From Lamellibrachia satsuma (Eukaryota > Annelida > Polychaeta > Sabellida > Siboglinidae), in assembly GCA_033239005.1 (NCBI GenBank), contig BSQZ01000053.1, positions 3,433,501-3,497,500 on the forward strand: a stretch of 64,000 nucleotides of DNA, in the 5' to 3' direction. How positions within the stretch are numbered: position 1 is the stretch's first letter; each line of letters opens with the position of its first letter. Below, in pieces: positions 11,465-22,130 of the stretch. Under the pieces are notes generated by a model. That model ran no database searches and was not told the origin of the DNA. It saw nothing but the letters and a program-made list of their open reading frames with translations. A program made the translations under genes and the position numbers.

Positions 11465-12030
11465 TTGAATTATCTGGTATGTGACGGTTTACAAATATGG
11501 GTCTATGTGTGGCGTTGTGAACAATCACTTGTTTTACACACATCAGGACGAGACGACTGAAACGAAGAATGTTTAGTAGTCGATCAAGTTAATTCATATT
11601 TGCATAATATGAGTATCGTGATAGCATGACCTATGCATAATCCACACATTCTTGTGACGTTAAATTCTATTTGCACCATGCTGTGGAATTTCGTGAAATC
11701 CTACAATTTGCTTTCGAGAAAATGAACACCTTTCCAAAAAAGGAATATCTTGTCAACATACGTAGTAGGTCCTTCGGACCGGCCCACATGCTGCCCGCTA
11801 GCCACCAGACGTACGAGATGGGGTATGAGAGTGTCTTTTGTAAAACTTCATTTCGTAGCTGCAATAAATATGCCAATGTTAAAAGAAAATGTTTTGCACC
11901 CAATTATAGGAATATGTTGATACCATTTCTGACACATTCGTAAAACCATCCACTAATCTCGCTTTACACAGACACCGCGAAATGGCGCCACAATCACAAT
12001 GCCTCGTGTCAGAATTTGGTCGTAAATGTA
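11465..12030 (+). repeat. Second copy of the KLHL-A 3' flank
   Basis: Starts with GGTATGTGACGGTTTACAAA and continues through landmarks shared with 9940-10800: CTTGTTTTACACACATCA, TTTGCTTTCGAGAAAAT and GGCGCCACAATCACAATGCC. No coding part precedes it, so this is a duplicated flank without its gene. Confidence 0.65.
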
Positions 12031-12600
12031 ACGCATTGCCACACCCCCGCCCCCTTGGTGGAGCTAGGATTGTACCAAAGTGCCCCTATGCTAGGGTCTG
12101 CAGTAGGGTATCTCGGAATGATTTACTCTGCTTGAAATGGTGCATTATGAGGCAAAACGGCGGGGGCGCCCACACGGCCCTCGACCATACCTAGTCATAA
12201 TCCTTTCATTTATCCCAGGAGCACCCTGACGAGTAAAGGGTTCATCCTCTTGAGTCAGGGGCTGCTGAGTACATAGTAGAACATATCTCTTTGGCCTACA
12301 CACGGGAACTTAATTTAGGTCAATTAAACTTGAACTCCTTTTTGAGAGTAAACCATCCACCATTCATCCGCATTGCCCCCGTGAGGGATCTAGAATTCGA
12401 CGAAACCACAACCCCTTTGCTGGGGGGCTAGATAAGGGTCTTTCGGAATGTTTCGCTGTGTTTGAAAGTGTGCTTTATGCGGCAAAACGGCCGCGCACTC
12501 GCCGTCTGCACCACTCCTAGTGACAACCCTTTCATCCTCACGAGTCCTAAGAGTATCCTCTCGAGTCAGCGGCTGCTGAGTGCATCAATGCCCTCGCACA
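12030..12600. repeat. Two diverged tandem copies, period about 330 bp
   Basis: Landmarks recur at about 330-bp spacing: TCGGAATG at 12113 and 12443, GGCAAAACGGC, CCCTTTCAT, and CGAGTCAG.GGCTGCTGAGT. Each copy is 70-80% similar by eye. No open frame is shared. Element type unknown. Confidence 0.55.
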
Positions 12601-13147
12601 TCACCGATTTAATAAAACTTGTATTAATATTTTAACTTTTATCCAATACTATTACGAGAATGAAGGACTTATGTTCTCACGGGAACCTTACTGACAAATA
12701 TTTCATTAAATTGGGACGAAGTAGAAATTATTCGGCGCACTTCCACACACTTGTGGAGGTAACTTGCCAGAGATAGCGTAATACTACTACCACCAGCCTC
12801 GCGAGGATGCCTGGGGTAGAAAAATACTACTACCATCCCAGGCACGCGAGGATGTCAGGGGTAAAATAATACTACTACAACCCCAGGTTCACGAAGATGT
12901 CAGGGAGCAAAGAAACGTTATAACTACCGCTTAGGATGACACTCTTGACTGTTGTCTTATTTATTCATTCTTCCATTCATACTGATTGATATCGGTGGGC
13001 CTGCCGGCGAATCCATTTTCTAAAAGCAATAAAGTCATATCGTTGATGGGACAGAGGAACACGTGCTGCCCTTTCCTATATCATAATTAACAATAAAATG
13101 TTTGATTCATGCAATCACTTCTGATTTCAGAAATGTGCGCCATTTAT
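12600..13147. repeat. Non-genic; three 44-bp tandem units at 12779-12910
   Basis: AATACTACTACCA starts units at about 12780, 12823 and 12868, each followed by CCAGGC/CGCGAGGATGTCAGGGGTA-like sequence. The rest of the stretch shows no gene or known repeat. Confidence 0.6.
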
Positions 13148-13483
13148 AAAAGGTAAAGGTATGTTCTTATATAGCGCGGTATCCGGTCCATAGGACTGCT
13201 CAAAGCGCTTTACACTTCACCCCCTGGCAGACCTGTTCATTCCAAGGCCATCTCAACTTCTTTGGGAAGTATTCAGCCACGCTGCAATTGCTGCGCGAAG
13301 GCTATTCGTTCACATATCCACCACTTTCTGTATTGCCAGGCACTCATTTATACAGCTGAGTGAACTGTGGCAACGTGGGATGATCAAACTTGCCAAAGGT
13401 TCGAAGCGACCGCAGTGGGATTTGAAACCGGGTTCTCTCGATTAAGAGTCCGGCCTTCTAACCGGTATGCTATCGCGCCCCAC
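13148..13483 (-). mobile_element. Near full-length tRNA-derived SINE
   Basis: Read on the minus strand it opens with a tRNA-like head. GGGGCGCGATAGCATACCGG resembles a pol III A box region, and a B box GGTTTCAAATCCC lies about 45 bp on (consensus GGTTCRANNCC). The body has CCCACGTTGCCACAGTTCAC, ATGTGAACGAATAGCCTTCG and GGTGAAGTGTAAAGCGCTTT. The 3' end is CCGCGCTATATAAGAACATA followed by CCTTTACC. Length about 335 bp. It is the best-preserved copy here, with others at 580, 4232, 29364, 46147 and 48569. The LINE partner supplying its tail is not identified. Confidence 0.75.
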
Positions 13484-13829
13484 AATTTATGTTCTATAAT
13501 AATTAATTTGCTGTGTGTCTACGAACCGAACCTGATATATAGAGGCGATCCATTGTCGCAAGCACAAACTATAGAAAATGACAGTGGTGGAACCTACACA
13601 AGAATGCTGCGGAAAACCGTAGTCGTGTCATGGCACAATCACATGGCCAACCTAGAACTGTACGGCTCCTCCCACGGATCACCAACATCGCGAGACAAAG
13701 GCGTCTTCGTCTGGCAGGTCATGCGATGCGTCATAATGACGTAACCAATAAAGTCCTACTCTGAACACCCGAAGGCCCTCGGAGAAGACGTCGACCAACA
13801 AAAACTGAAATTACAGAAAGGCACTGAAT
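13484..13829. other. No gene seen
   Basis: Linker between the SINE and a LINE fragment. A 125-codon open frame at 13367-13744 overlaps the SINE and has no recognisable domain, so it is not called as a gene. Confidence 0.5.
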
Positions 13830-14215
13830 ACAGCTACGACTGAAATTAGCCAATCTAAAAGAAGCTATGAGCACAAATTAACATGTAGCATAAAAAGTGA
13901 CGGCAAGATGTTGTATGCATATATCAGGAGTAAACAAAACATACGAGACATTGTTGGACCACTGGGATACAGTGCTGGAAATTTAACATCATGATGTCTT
14001 TTAATGGTGGAAGACCTAAATGGATACCTCAGTTCAATGTTTACCAGAGAGGATATTAGTTCATTATCAGTTACAGATGCAAAATTCCAGGAGGCTAAAC
14101 CGGACCATTTAGGGCAGTTCAGTGTAACTCTAGAAATGATAGCTAAGAAAATGAAGGCAAAGAAGGATAATAAATAACTTGGAGTGGATAGAATTCCTCA
14201 AAAACTATTAACGGA
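13830..14215 (+). mobile_element. CR1-like LINE fragment, region before reverse transcriptase
   Basis: Translation across frameshifts reads KSDGKMLYAYIRSKQNIRD, IVGPLGYSAGNL, then a stop, and VEDLNGYLSSMFTRED, then GVDRIPQKLL. This is the familiar linker between endonuclease and reverse transcriptase in CR1/jockey-type elements (conserved core Y.RSKQ, DN.GVDGIP.KLL). At least two stops. The next segment is the opposite-strand 3' end of the same family, so two LINE insertions meet head-on at about 14216-14225. Confidence 0.7.
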
Positions 14216-14221
14216 AACAGG

Positions 14222-14858
14222 ATTAACAAGATTTGCCATCCAAGCCAAAGGCCCAGATAGCAAGTGGACAAGGAAGCAATTGGCTTATCGAGAATCCAAC
14301 AATGTTCATCTACATGTAACCCGCCCTCCTGAGATATGTGTAAACCCTGTTTTTAAACATATTCACGCTGCTAGCAGTTACACAATCCGTAGACAATTTG
14401 TTTCATTCATTTATTGTCCTCTGCGAGAACGAGTACTTTCTGATGTCCAGTCTACACTGATCCTTTACTAATTCGACCTCATGTCCTCTACTTCTGCTAT
14501 TTTTCTTGAGTGAGAAAAACATATTTCTATCAATATTTTCATACCCATTCAATATCTTAAAAATTCAATCTGATCTCCTCTTAACCTCCTTGTCTCTAAA
14601 TTTGTTAAACCACATTCTTTCAGGCGTTCTTCATAACTAAGGTCTCTCAGTTCTTGAATAATTTTAGTTGCTCTCCTCTGTATGCCTTCAAGCATATCTA
14701 TATGCTTCTTACGATATGGTCTCGACGCTTGTATACAGTATTCTAAATAACGTCTGTTTCTGTGTATGTTATGTTTCGCCTAATCAACCCAAGAATTTGA
14801 TTACCTTTTGAAAGCTGCAATACCACACTGCTCTAAAACTTTCATATCAGCGCTTATT
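14222..14858 (-). mobile_element. CR1-like LINE 3' end
   Basis: Minus-strand text encodes the C-terminal part of ORF2 with frameshifts (RATKIIQELRDLSYEE-like, ECGL..., LRRDQIEFLRY-like) and then the 3' UTR ending GGCAAATCTTGTTAATC. The same UTR closes the copies at 15590 and 24130. Its inner end at about 14858 is joined directly to a Kelch remnant. Confidence 0.7.
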
Positions 14859-14861
14859 ATT

Positions 14862-15256
14862 GTCCATGCCAGAAATGCCACACGCGGCGAGTTCACCCAC
14901 GGTTGTCAAATACAGGAAAAAGTGGCATTGGTGCGCAGAAAACGACTTTGTGTTTCACAAAAGTGTTTGATACGACTGGGAGCCAATGGAGTACTCTGTC
15001 AGACACGCCTGAAGTCTGCAGCGTCGGTGCTGCGGTCACAATGAACGACTTTATGTATGCGGTGGGAGGCTACAATTGCAGGTGTTTGAAATATGATCCG
15101 GCGTTGGACTATTGTACAAAGCTGAATCGACCAAGCCAAAGCCAAAGCAATGCCCCAGCAGTGGTGTGGTGCGGCTCTATACTGATGGCAGGGGGCGGAG
15201 GTGCCAAGGCAGAATCATCTGTCATTGAACAAAACAATCCTCTCGGATATGCTTAA
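14862..15256 (+). pseudogene. Truncated KLHL pseudogene (last Kelch blades)
   Basis: Matches the C-terminal third of KLHL-B/L/R. It begins CCAGAAATGCCACACGCGGC (compare GAGATGCCACAGGCGG in KLHL-L) and proceeds through the blade-4 region, FDTTGSQWSTLSDTPEVC, VGAAVTMNDFMYAVGGY, CLKYDPALDYCTKL, NAPAVVWCGSILMAGGGG and ESSVIEQNNPL. A stop then replaces the last residues. A frameshift is needed near 14905 to join the first part. BTB and BACK are missing. It abuts a LINE 3' end on the left, so the break may be LINE-associated. Confidence 0.85.
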
Positions 15257-15504
15257 TACCACATCAAAATATGATTTTGTTCGATCTAGAGTCTTAAAGC
15301 ACACATGTATGTAAACATTGTGTTAACATACACTATGCATACTATCGGTTAGTATGCCAATGTTGAACCGATGTTGCGACAGTTTGAGCTAACCCATCTT
15401 CAGTACATCGGCTGAACACCATGGCAGAAATGTTGGCATTAAACAGAATAAGCCATATATGAATTACGATTTTCTTCAACCACAATTATTTTGATTACGT
15501 TCTC

Positions 15505-15547
15505 AACGTTTCGACTGCCATTGGCAGCGTTCAGGAATTCTGGGACG
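15505..15547 (-). ncRNA. Decayed hammerhead-ribozyme-like motif (Penelope-type)
   Basis: On the minus strand: CCTGAACG, stem II CTGCCAATGGCAG, then TCGAAACGTTGAGAACGTAA. This layout resembles the hammerhead motifs known from Penelope-like retroelements: CUGANGA, a stem-loop II ending in GGCAGUC, then GAAAC. In the first strand CUGAA is kept but the expected GA is CG, so the G8 and A9 positions of the core are changed and the ribozyme should be inactive. No Penelope coding sequence is nearby. Recognition is by pattern only. Confidence 0.45.
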
Positions 15548-15589
15548 GCTAGTTATTCCGCTGCTCGCCAGTTGTCTCGGCAACCAGGT

Positions 15590-17665
15590 TTAACAAGATT
15601 TAACAAGCCTGCCATCCGAAACAACAAGTGCCAGATGGCAAGTGGACAAGGAAGCCATTGGCTTATGGAGAGTCCAACAATTTTATCATCTATGTGTAGC
15701 CAGCCCTTATCATATATCTGTCAATTCTATGTTTAAACATATACTCACTACTAGCATTAACACAATCATTTGGCAGTTTGTTCCATTCATTTATCACCCT
15801 CTGTGAGAAAGAGTACTTACCCATGTCCAACCTACACTGTTCCTTAACTAATGCTGCTGTGTGTCCTCTGGTTCTACTGCATTCTTTAAGTTTGAAGAAC
15901 ATAATATTATTCCTATCAACATCCTCATAACCGTTCACTATTTTAAGCACTTCTGTTTGGTCTCCTCTTAGTCTCCTGGACTCTAGTGTTGTCAAACCAC
16001 ATTGTAATAAGAGATTTTTGTAACTAAGGTCTCTCAATTCTGGAATCATTTTAGTTGCTCTTCGTTGTATTCTTTCTAGCTTGTCTATGTTATTCTTACG
16101 ATACGGCCTCCATGCTTGTATACAATATTCCAAATATGATTATAACTATTACTTTGTACAGGGGTACAATTAGCTGTTTCTCCTTATACGTAATAGTTCT
16201 CCTTATTAGCCCTAGAATTTGATTTCCTTTCGAAGCAGCAATCCCACATTGCTCTAAAACTTTCATGTCAGCACTAAATTTTACACCTAAGTCCTTTTCT
16301 TGTGTGGTTCTACCTAGTACAGCATCCCCCATTTTATATTCTTCGTCCATGTTTCCATGTCCTATGCATTTAAACTTCCCAAAATTTAATAACATTTGCC
16401 ATTTTTCTGACCATTTAACTAATTTATCTAGATCATCCTGTAAACTTTGTTTATCTGTATCATTAGTAACCTTTGTGAATACTTTTGTGTCATCTGCAAA
16501 TTTGAGTATTTTGAAATCATGTATATATAAAAACAGTATAGGGCCTAATACAGATCCCTGTGGTGCCCCACTCAGAACAGATTTCCAGTTTGAAATCTCA
16601 CCATCTACTATTACTCTCTGTCTTCTGTGTGTAAGCCACTTTTCTGTCCAGTTGATTACATATTTACCTATACCATGGGCTTTTAGCTTAAGTAACAATC
16701 TTTGTGGAACTTTACTTTCGGAAAATCTAAATAGACAATATCCACTGGTGACCCGTCATCTACCAACTTTGTAATTTCTTCCAAAAAACATAAGAAATTG
16801 GTTAGACATGACCTTGCTTTTAGGACCCATGTTGAGATGTATTTATTAAATTATGTTTTACAAGGAATTCCACCATGTGGTCTCTAATTAATGTTTCGAG
16901 TAATTTACATACAACTGATATTAAATTCACTGGTCTGTAATTTTCTGGTCCTTTCTTAAATAGCGGTGTAATGTTTGCCACTTTCCATTCTGAAGGAACT
17001 ATTCCTTCTTCTAATGAAACACTTTTGCTAGTGGTGCACTAATTTGCTCAACAATTTCCTTAAGCAGTTTTGGTGGTATCCCATTAATTTCAGTTGATTT
17101 ATTATCTTTCATTTTTTTAATTTTCTTTGCTATCATTTCAGGAGTTACAAATAACTGCCCCAACTGTTCTGATTTATTTCCCTCAAATTTAGTAAATAGA
17201 ACTGGTAGTGAGCTGATATCTTCTGTGGTAAAAACTTAGCTGAAATACTCATTCAGGACCTATGCCATCTGAAACTCGTCTGAAATTATGTTTTCACTGT
17301 TGTTTTCCAATGGTCCGACCTTATCTCGAACTTTCTATTTACTACTTACATATTTTTTTTCAAAGGTTCTTTTAGATTTTCTAACTTCAGTTGTTGCTAG
17401 GTTAAGTGCCTCTTTGTAGTTTGTGTAGTATTCTACATTTCCAGTGTGTTTATATACCCTCCACAGCATCTGTTTGTGAAAAAAATTTCTAATAGCCTCT
17501 TTTGACAGGTGTTTTTTCCTGGACCTTTTCCTTGTTTTCTTAATGGAAAAAATTTCCCAATAATGCTCTCAATCTGATATTTTAAACAAGTCCAGCATTC
17601 TGTTGCTGTCTTGTTCTTCAGCAAGTTATTCCAATCTATAGATGCTGCATAGTGTAGATACTGCA
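15590..17665 (-). mobile_element. CR1-like LINE, 3' two thirds of ORF2 plus 3' UTR, defective
   Basis: Minus-strand coding pieces in order from 17665: pre-RT linker (DWNNLLKNKTATECW), low-similarity RT start, then RT core (LKAHGIGKYVINWTEKWL, GAPQGSVLGPILF, KFADDTKVF, GKFKCIGHGN). The thumb region and C-terminal domain follow ([56 protein letters not shown]), then the UTR ending at about 15590. The catalytic ADD triad is present. About a dozen residues before it, including the usual IDDLDD stretch, are missing compared with 24725-25288, and several frameshifts split the frame. Not autonomous. Confidence 0.85.
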
Positions 17666-19029
17666 TAGGGAGACCGGTCCATACAGGACATCCTTCGTGG
17701 GACCGGATATGTATTGTCGATTTTCCATCAATTGTGTTGGAATATTGTTTGTAACACTAATTTAGACCACATACTAAACGTTAATTGTGATATTTTAATT
17801 AATAACAAGTATACCAAAAAATGTTGTCTTCTTAAATAAATGTGTGCCTAAAGGCCGACTTAGGGGGACCTGTACGCGCTCGGAAGTTATACATATATAT
17901 TTAATTATACTTGTTTGTGACAATTGTTTTCATACATGTATTAGCATGTTCCAGTCCCAATACAGTATTAATAACACCAACAATTGTCCAGATGCAGACA
18001 TTGGATTGGACATTAAGTAAATAAACATATATAAAATATATATTAAATACTTTTTTAGTTTATATTAACAGGTCAAGCACTTTAGGCATGTGCACCGACT
18101 AACTGTTTATCGAGTGTCGCAAATTTGACAGGAGACGCAGTCGGCTAAGTCTAAGAGGTCTGCAGATATATGGATATACTCGATTTATTAATTCACACAT
18201 ACATGTCAAGAATGATGCATATTTATAAAGCATATCATACATTGAACACGAATCGCTCACCTTTCGTTTAATATATAACAGGAATATTAAGTTATAAGCA
18301 CTTTTCACCGGTCTCCTGTACCGGTCTCAACATTTACAAAACTCGGGAATAAAAATGCTTAAAATCTCCCAAAATGTTAAACAAAGTGTAACTAATTGTA
18401 CAAGTTATTTCATGTATGGTTAAACTTTGTCCACAAACAATGAAAATGGTAAAATAAAACGCATTTAGCATTAGCGCAATCACACATCAAACCTTTACGG
18501 CCGTCGTGCCGCGTCGATTCGCCATATCACTATAGCCGTCGGGCTGCGAACGTCGTGCAGAGACGATTCGGTTGTCTGCCGTCCTTCTAGCATACAGCTC
18601 CGTAGTACCGCGCTCGTAGCGTACATATGAGTTTGCACTCTGCCGTCGTTCTGTCGTTCTGCTACGGTTTGTCACGACCGTCTTTCTTCGCAACAGGAGT
18701 TTCGTCTCGTTAGTGGTGTTTTGGCATGGACTAGCCGCCAGTATTTGCTGCGCATCTCAGCTATGTTTTATTAAAATGTCATTACAGTTTCACACGATAC
18801 TTCTTAAATATAGGAGAGCGTAGTCACTACCTCCTCGCTCAAATGTACACCTTAGACGTGGTTGATCGATACGTTTCCTTCGTCTGACATCCGGCCGTCC
18901 ACGCTGGGTTATACGACCATTCTGTGTCCGGTCTACCTTCATCTAGCTCGCCGAGCTCCTTCACAAGTGTGTCCAGTATCCTTGTATACTCCTTGTTTCT
19001 GAGATAAAGCATGACACTAATTCACCAGT
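17666..19029. other. No gene seen
   Basis: AT-rich until 18480, then a GC-richer patch at 18480-18960 with CG-containing words (GCCGTCGTGCCGCGTCGATT). Short Arg-rich frames on the minus strand have no domain. It may be the remnant of an unrecognised repeat. GGAGACCGGTC-like words occur near 17669 and 18309. Confidence 0.4.
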
Positions 19030-19482
19030 CACTGTCTCCGCGGTTGTCACCTACAAAAACAAGATCTTCGTGTTTGGTGGTCGAGATGCATACGACAGGG
19101 ATTAGTGTTGCACACAGGTTTTTATACCACACGGTCCAGTGGAGCGCTCTGTCAGACATGCTGGTAGTGTGCAGCATCGGTGCTGCTGTCACATTGAACG
19201 ACTTTAGTTTTGTTGTGGGAGGTTTCCATCGCACATGTCTGAAATATGACCAGGCGTTCGACAATTGGACAAAACTGAATCGACCAAGCCAGGGTCACGA
19301 CAATGCCCCAGCCGTCGTGCGGCGTGGCTTCATATTGGTGGCAGGGAGTTAGTGTCGATGAATCACCTGGAATTGAACGACATGATCCCCTTACAGACAC
19401 ATGATCTTACGATAGCATAGCTCCACTTATGGAGCAGCTGTCATGCTAATGCATGCTCAGTGTTGATCTTTATGGTGTGTGA
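19030..19482 (+). pseudogene. Truncated KLHL-A-type pseudogene (last Kelch blades and tail)
   Basis: Starts at about the blade-4 region (GTTGTCACCTACAAAAACAA). After a frameshift it reads WSALSDMLVVCSIGAAVTLN, DFSFVVGGFHRTCLKYDQ, DNWTKLNRPSQGHDNAPAVV and GFILVAGS, then a stop. Beyond the stop the nucleotide match to the KLHL-A end continues (AATCACCTGGAATTGAACGA, GATCCCCTTACAGACAC) to the decayed terminus at 19482 and into the 3' flank (GGTGTGTGACGGTTTACACT). It is closer to KLHL-A than to B/L/R, as shown by the PPGIERYDPL-like tail. BTB and BACK are absent. Confidence 0.85.
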
Positions 19483-19787
19483 CGGTTTACACTTATGGGT
19501 CTGTTTGAACGACAACTTCTATTATATACATCACGAGATGACTGTACCGAAGAACGTCCAGTAGTTGTTTGCAACATGCTGTAGAGTTTTCCTCAAATCA
19601 ATCAATTTATTTTCTAGAAAATCAACACAGAGATGCTCCTCGTCAGATGTTGCCAAAACTAAGAATGTTGTTTACATAACCTTTGACAGACAGACATTAA
19701 GACATAATTGTTTAATAATAATAGTTTGTACATCGGGTGTGATTGTAAGCATGAAACTTATAACTATACAAGTGTAAGCATCAGACA

Positions 19788-19788
<1 letters not shown>
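19483..19788 (+). other. KLHL-A-type 3' flank
   Basis: Continues the match to 9946-10230 (GGTCTG, CTTCTATTATATACATCACG, AAGAACGTCCAGTAGTTG, ATTTATTTTCTAGAAAATCA). No gene. Confidence 0.6.
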
Positions 19789-19838
<50 letters not shown>

Positions 19839-19905
19839 GCATACATACATACATACATACATACATACATACATACATACATACATACATACATCCATAC
19901 ATACA
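19789..19905. repeat. (TA)n then (CATA)n microsatellite
   Basis: About 46 bp of TA followed by about 70 bp of CATA tetranucleotide. The read-through frame of Tyr-Ile and Thr-Tyr-Ile-His repeats is not a gene. Confidence 0.95.
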
Positions 19906-20285
19906 CATAAATATTGTTCTTGGAATATACAAAATGGATATGGGAGACTCCTATTAAGACTTATGAAGTCGCTCTCATAGGAGCCACCCTGGTAGATTTT
20001 TAAGGAATTTAATTATTGTATATTTCCGCTTGTGTAAATGTCTTATATTTCCATAATTAAGTGTGTTCCATTTACGCATCAAAGTTCAATCAATTTATGT
20101 GTGTGCCTATATGTAAACGTATATGTAGATTATTGTAGGTGATGGTGATGTATGTTTGTACCATTGGTTTTAGTAATATGTGTAGTTGGGATTACGTATT
20201 TATTATTGACTATGTGTGCATATATAGCAGTTTTTAACAGTGCGTAGGCTGATATATCCTTTGATGATATCACTTTTATACGAGG

Positions 20286-20490
20286 ATAACGAGGATTCAC
20301 GAAATTGCGGTCTGAATACAGTGTCTAGTACATGGTATATGCGACATGGGTTACGTGGAGTCACGAAATTGCGGTCTGAACCCAATGTCTGGTACATGGT
20401 AGATGCGACATGGGTTACGCGGATTCACGAAATTGCGGTCTGAACACAGTGTCTGGTACATAGTAGATGCGACATGGGATACGACGTCGT
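20286..20490. repeat. 64-bp tandem repeat, three copies
   Basis: CACGAAATTGCGGTCTGAA occurs at 20298, 20362 and 20426, exactly 64 bp apart. Each is followed by GTGTCT.GTACATGGTA and ATGCGACATGGGTTACG. Single or paired relatives lie at 33535-33640 and 36130-36260 and inverted at 58545-58640, always followed or preceded by TTCATGTCGTAGCTG or TATGAG blocks. Confidence 0.85.
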
Positions 20491-21870
20491 CCTTTTATGT
20501 AACTTGATAACTTCATGTCATAGCTGCAATAAATCTTTTTAGGGGCGCCTTCCCCTGCCAGCAGCCCCCAAAGAGTCAGAAAAGACGCATTTATTAGAAG
20601 GAATTACGCTTTAGTAATGGAATGACACAAAAGATGAAAACGGTTGGAAATGCTTAGATGGAGTTTTCCGCTATCTACCGCTGGGCTTGCTCATGTCCAA
20701 TGATGATAAATGTGTGATGATACCCTGAACGACGCAACTTTCGTTCTGTTAACCTGTTTATTTAATAGTTTACTACTACCAATTATTAAACTTTAACTCA
20801 ACGAAGAACAACATTATATGTTATCAATATGCACGGATAGAGGAACATACATAGCTTATTTCAGGAATTTTGTTACAAAGCAGAATACGAAATGTAATGA
20901 TAAATTTGAGGGTGCAGAACATCATATAGCTTGTTATGTATATCCATGTGTATTATGTGGGGGACAAATGCGCCCATATAAATAATATATACATAATCAA
21001 CTGTAGTTTATACAGTACAATGGCCTAAATTTGGTGAGGTGGATGCGTGATATTGGTCTGTCTGAATTACAGCGCACGTGGAAAGCCATGCAACGAAGAA
21101 AACCAGAAGAACACAGAATAAAAACAACATTATAGTTATACACTTCAAGATACATCAACACTTAACCTACATAAACTGTCACGTTATTAGTTGATTTTCT
21201 ATCTTTAAAACATCCCACCTCCCATCTATTTTTAGACGAACCTGCCACCTCCTCAACACAGTTCAAGTAGACCATCCCTGAGACAAATTCCACGTTTTAT
21301 GGATACGTGTACAATACGTACACAGTAACACACACAAGGCATTTAGGGCATCAAATCACAATTATTCACTGAAAATAATGGATAGACACTTAGAGGTAAC
21401 ACTGATTTGTGAATCAAATACATTAGTGAATTAATCATCATGCCTTCAAGTTCTGTAAATTACATACTGGGACATATCCACACACACCTGTGCGGAGATG
21501 CGCCAAACGACCGGCGGTGGAAGATTGTCAGTTGTCGCGTAGACGCGTTCTATGGCGGTAAAGTTTATTTGTGCAACGACAAACCTAATGACACACATTA
21601 AAAAACTTCATAGACACACCAATATGCATATATTATCGAGATAGTGAATTACGTATCAATATATCAATAGCATTACATGAGATTCTGCCGAAAAAACTAC
21701 ATTTTAACTTTTATCTATGTATGAGTTAGATGCTACCGTAGAACACAGTTTTGAAACCCAATGTGTGCGGACATGCCCCACCTTCCCCTATTAAGGTTGT
21801 GACCAACACCAGTTAATTCTAGAGTACATAATAGCCATATTCGGAAGACAATTGGATGATTGTTTGGTTA
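20491..21870. other. No gene seen
   Basis: AT-rich sequence without recognised repeats. The only low-complexity part is the (CACG)n tract just after it, at 21872-21912. Confidence 0.45.
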
Positions 21871-21871
21871 C

Positions 21872-21912
21872 ACACACACGCACGCACGCACGCACGCACG
21901 CACACACACATA
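21872..21912. repeat. (CACG)n/(CA)n microsatellite
   Basis: Short tract of CACG tetranucleotides flanked by CA repeats, 80 bp before the first KLHL-B cassette. Confidence 0.9.
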
Positions 21913-21989
21913 TATTTCAAATCAATTACAGTTCAGTTTGTTTACAAAGCTCGTCTCCAAAAGGAAAGGAATGGATGAAAGAGTTCGTA

Positions 21990-22130
21990 ATCAACAGGAG
22001 GCGCTGCTTCACTGATAAACGTGTCATACGCTAGGCGTCAGTACATGTCCTATGCCACACTTCTGTTGTCGTTGTCAAGCGTCATACTCGAGTCGTACAA
22101 GTTATCAGTTCCATCGCTATGGGTAAGTTT
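21990..22130 (+). promoter_or_regulatory. Intact KLHL first-exon cassette, upstream copy for KLHL-B
   Basis: Reads AACAGGAGGCGCTGCTTCAC, a TAAACGTGTCATACGCTAGG block, CATGTCCTATGCCACACTTC, GTCAAGCGTCATACTCGAGT, and ends CGCTATGG|GTAAGT with ATG at 22119 and the donor after 22122 (phase 1). It belongs to the CTTCTG/CTCGAG subtype also seen at 38915 and 59970, but unlike those it keeps the donor. It could serve as an alternative first exon for KLHL-B, 4.5 kb upstream of the acceptor. Confidence 0.55.

Noticed and set aside
13400..13483. Functional tRNA gene
   Set aside because: The A- and B-box-like words belong to a SINE head followed by SINE body; no complete cloverleaf was apparent.
18487..18693. 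Arg-rich small minus-strand frame
   Set aside because: Short, compositionally biased, no recognisable domain or splice context.
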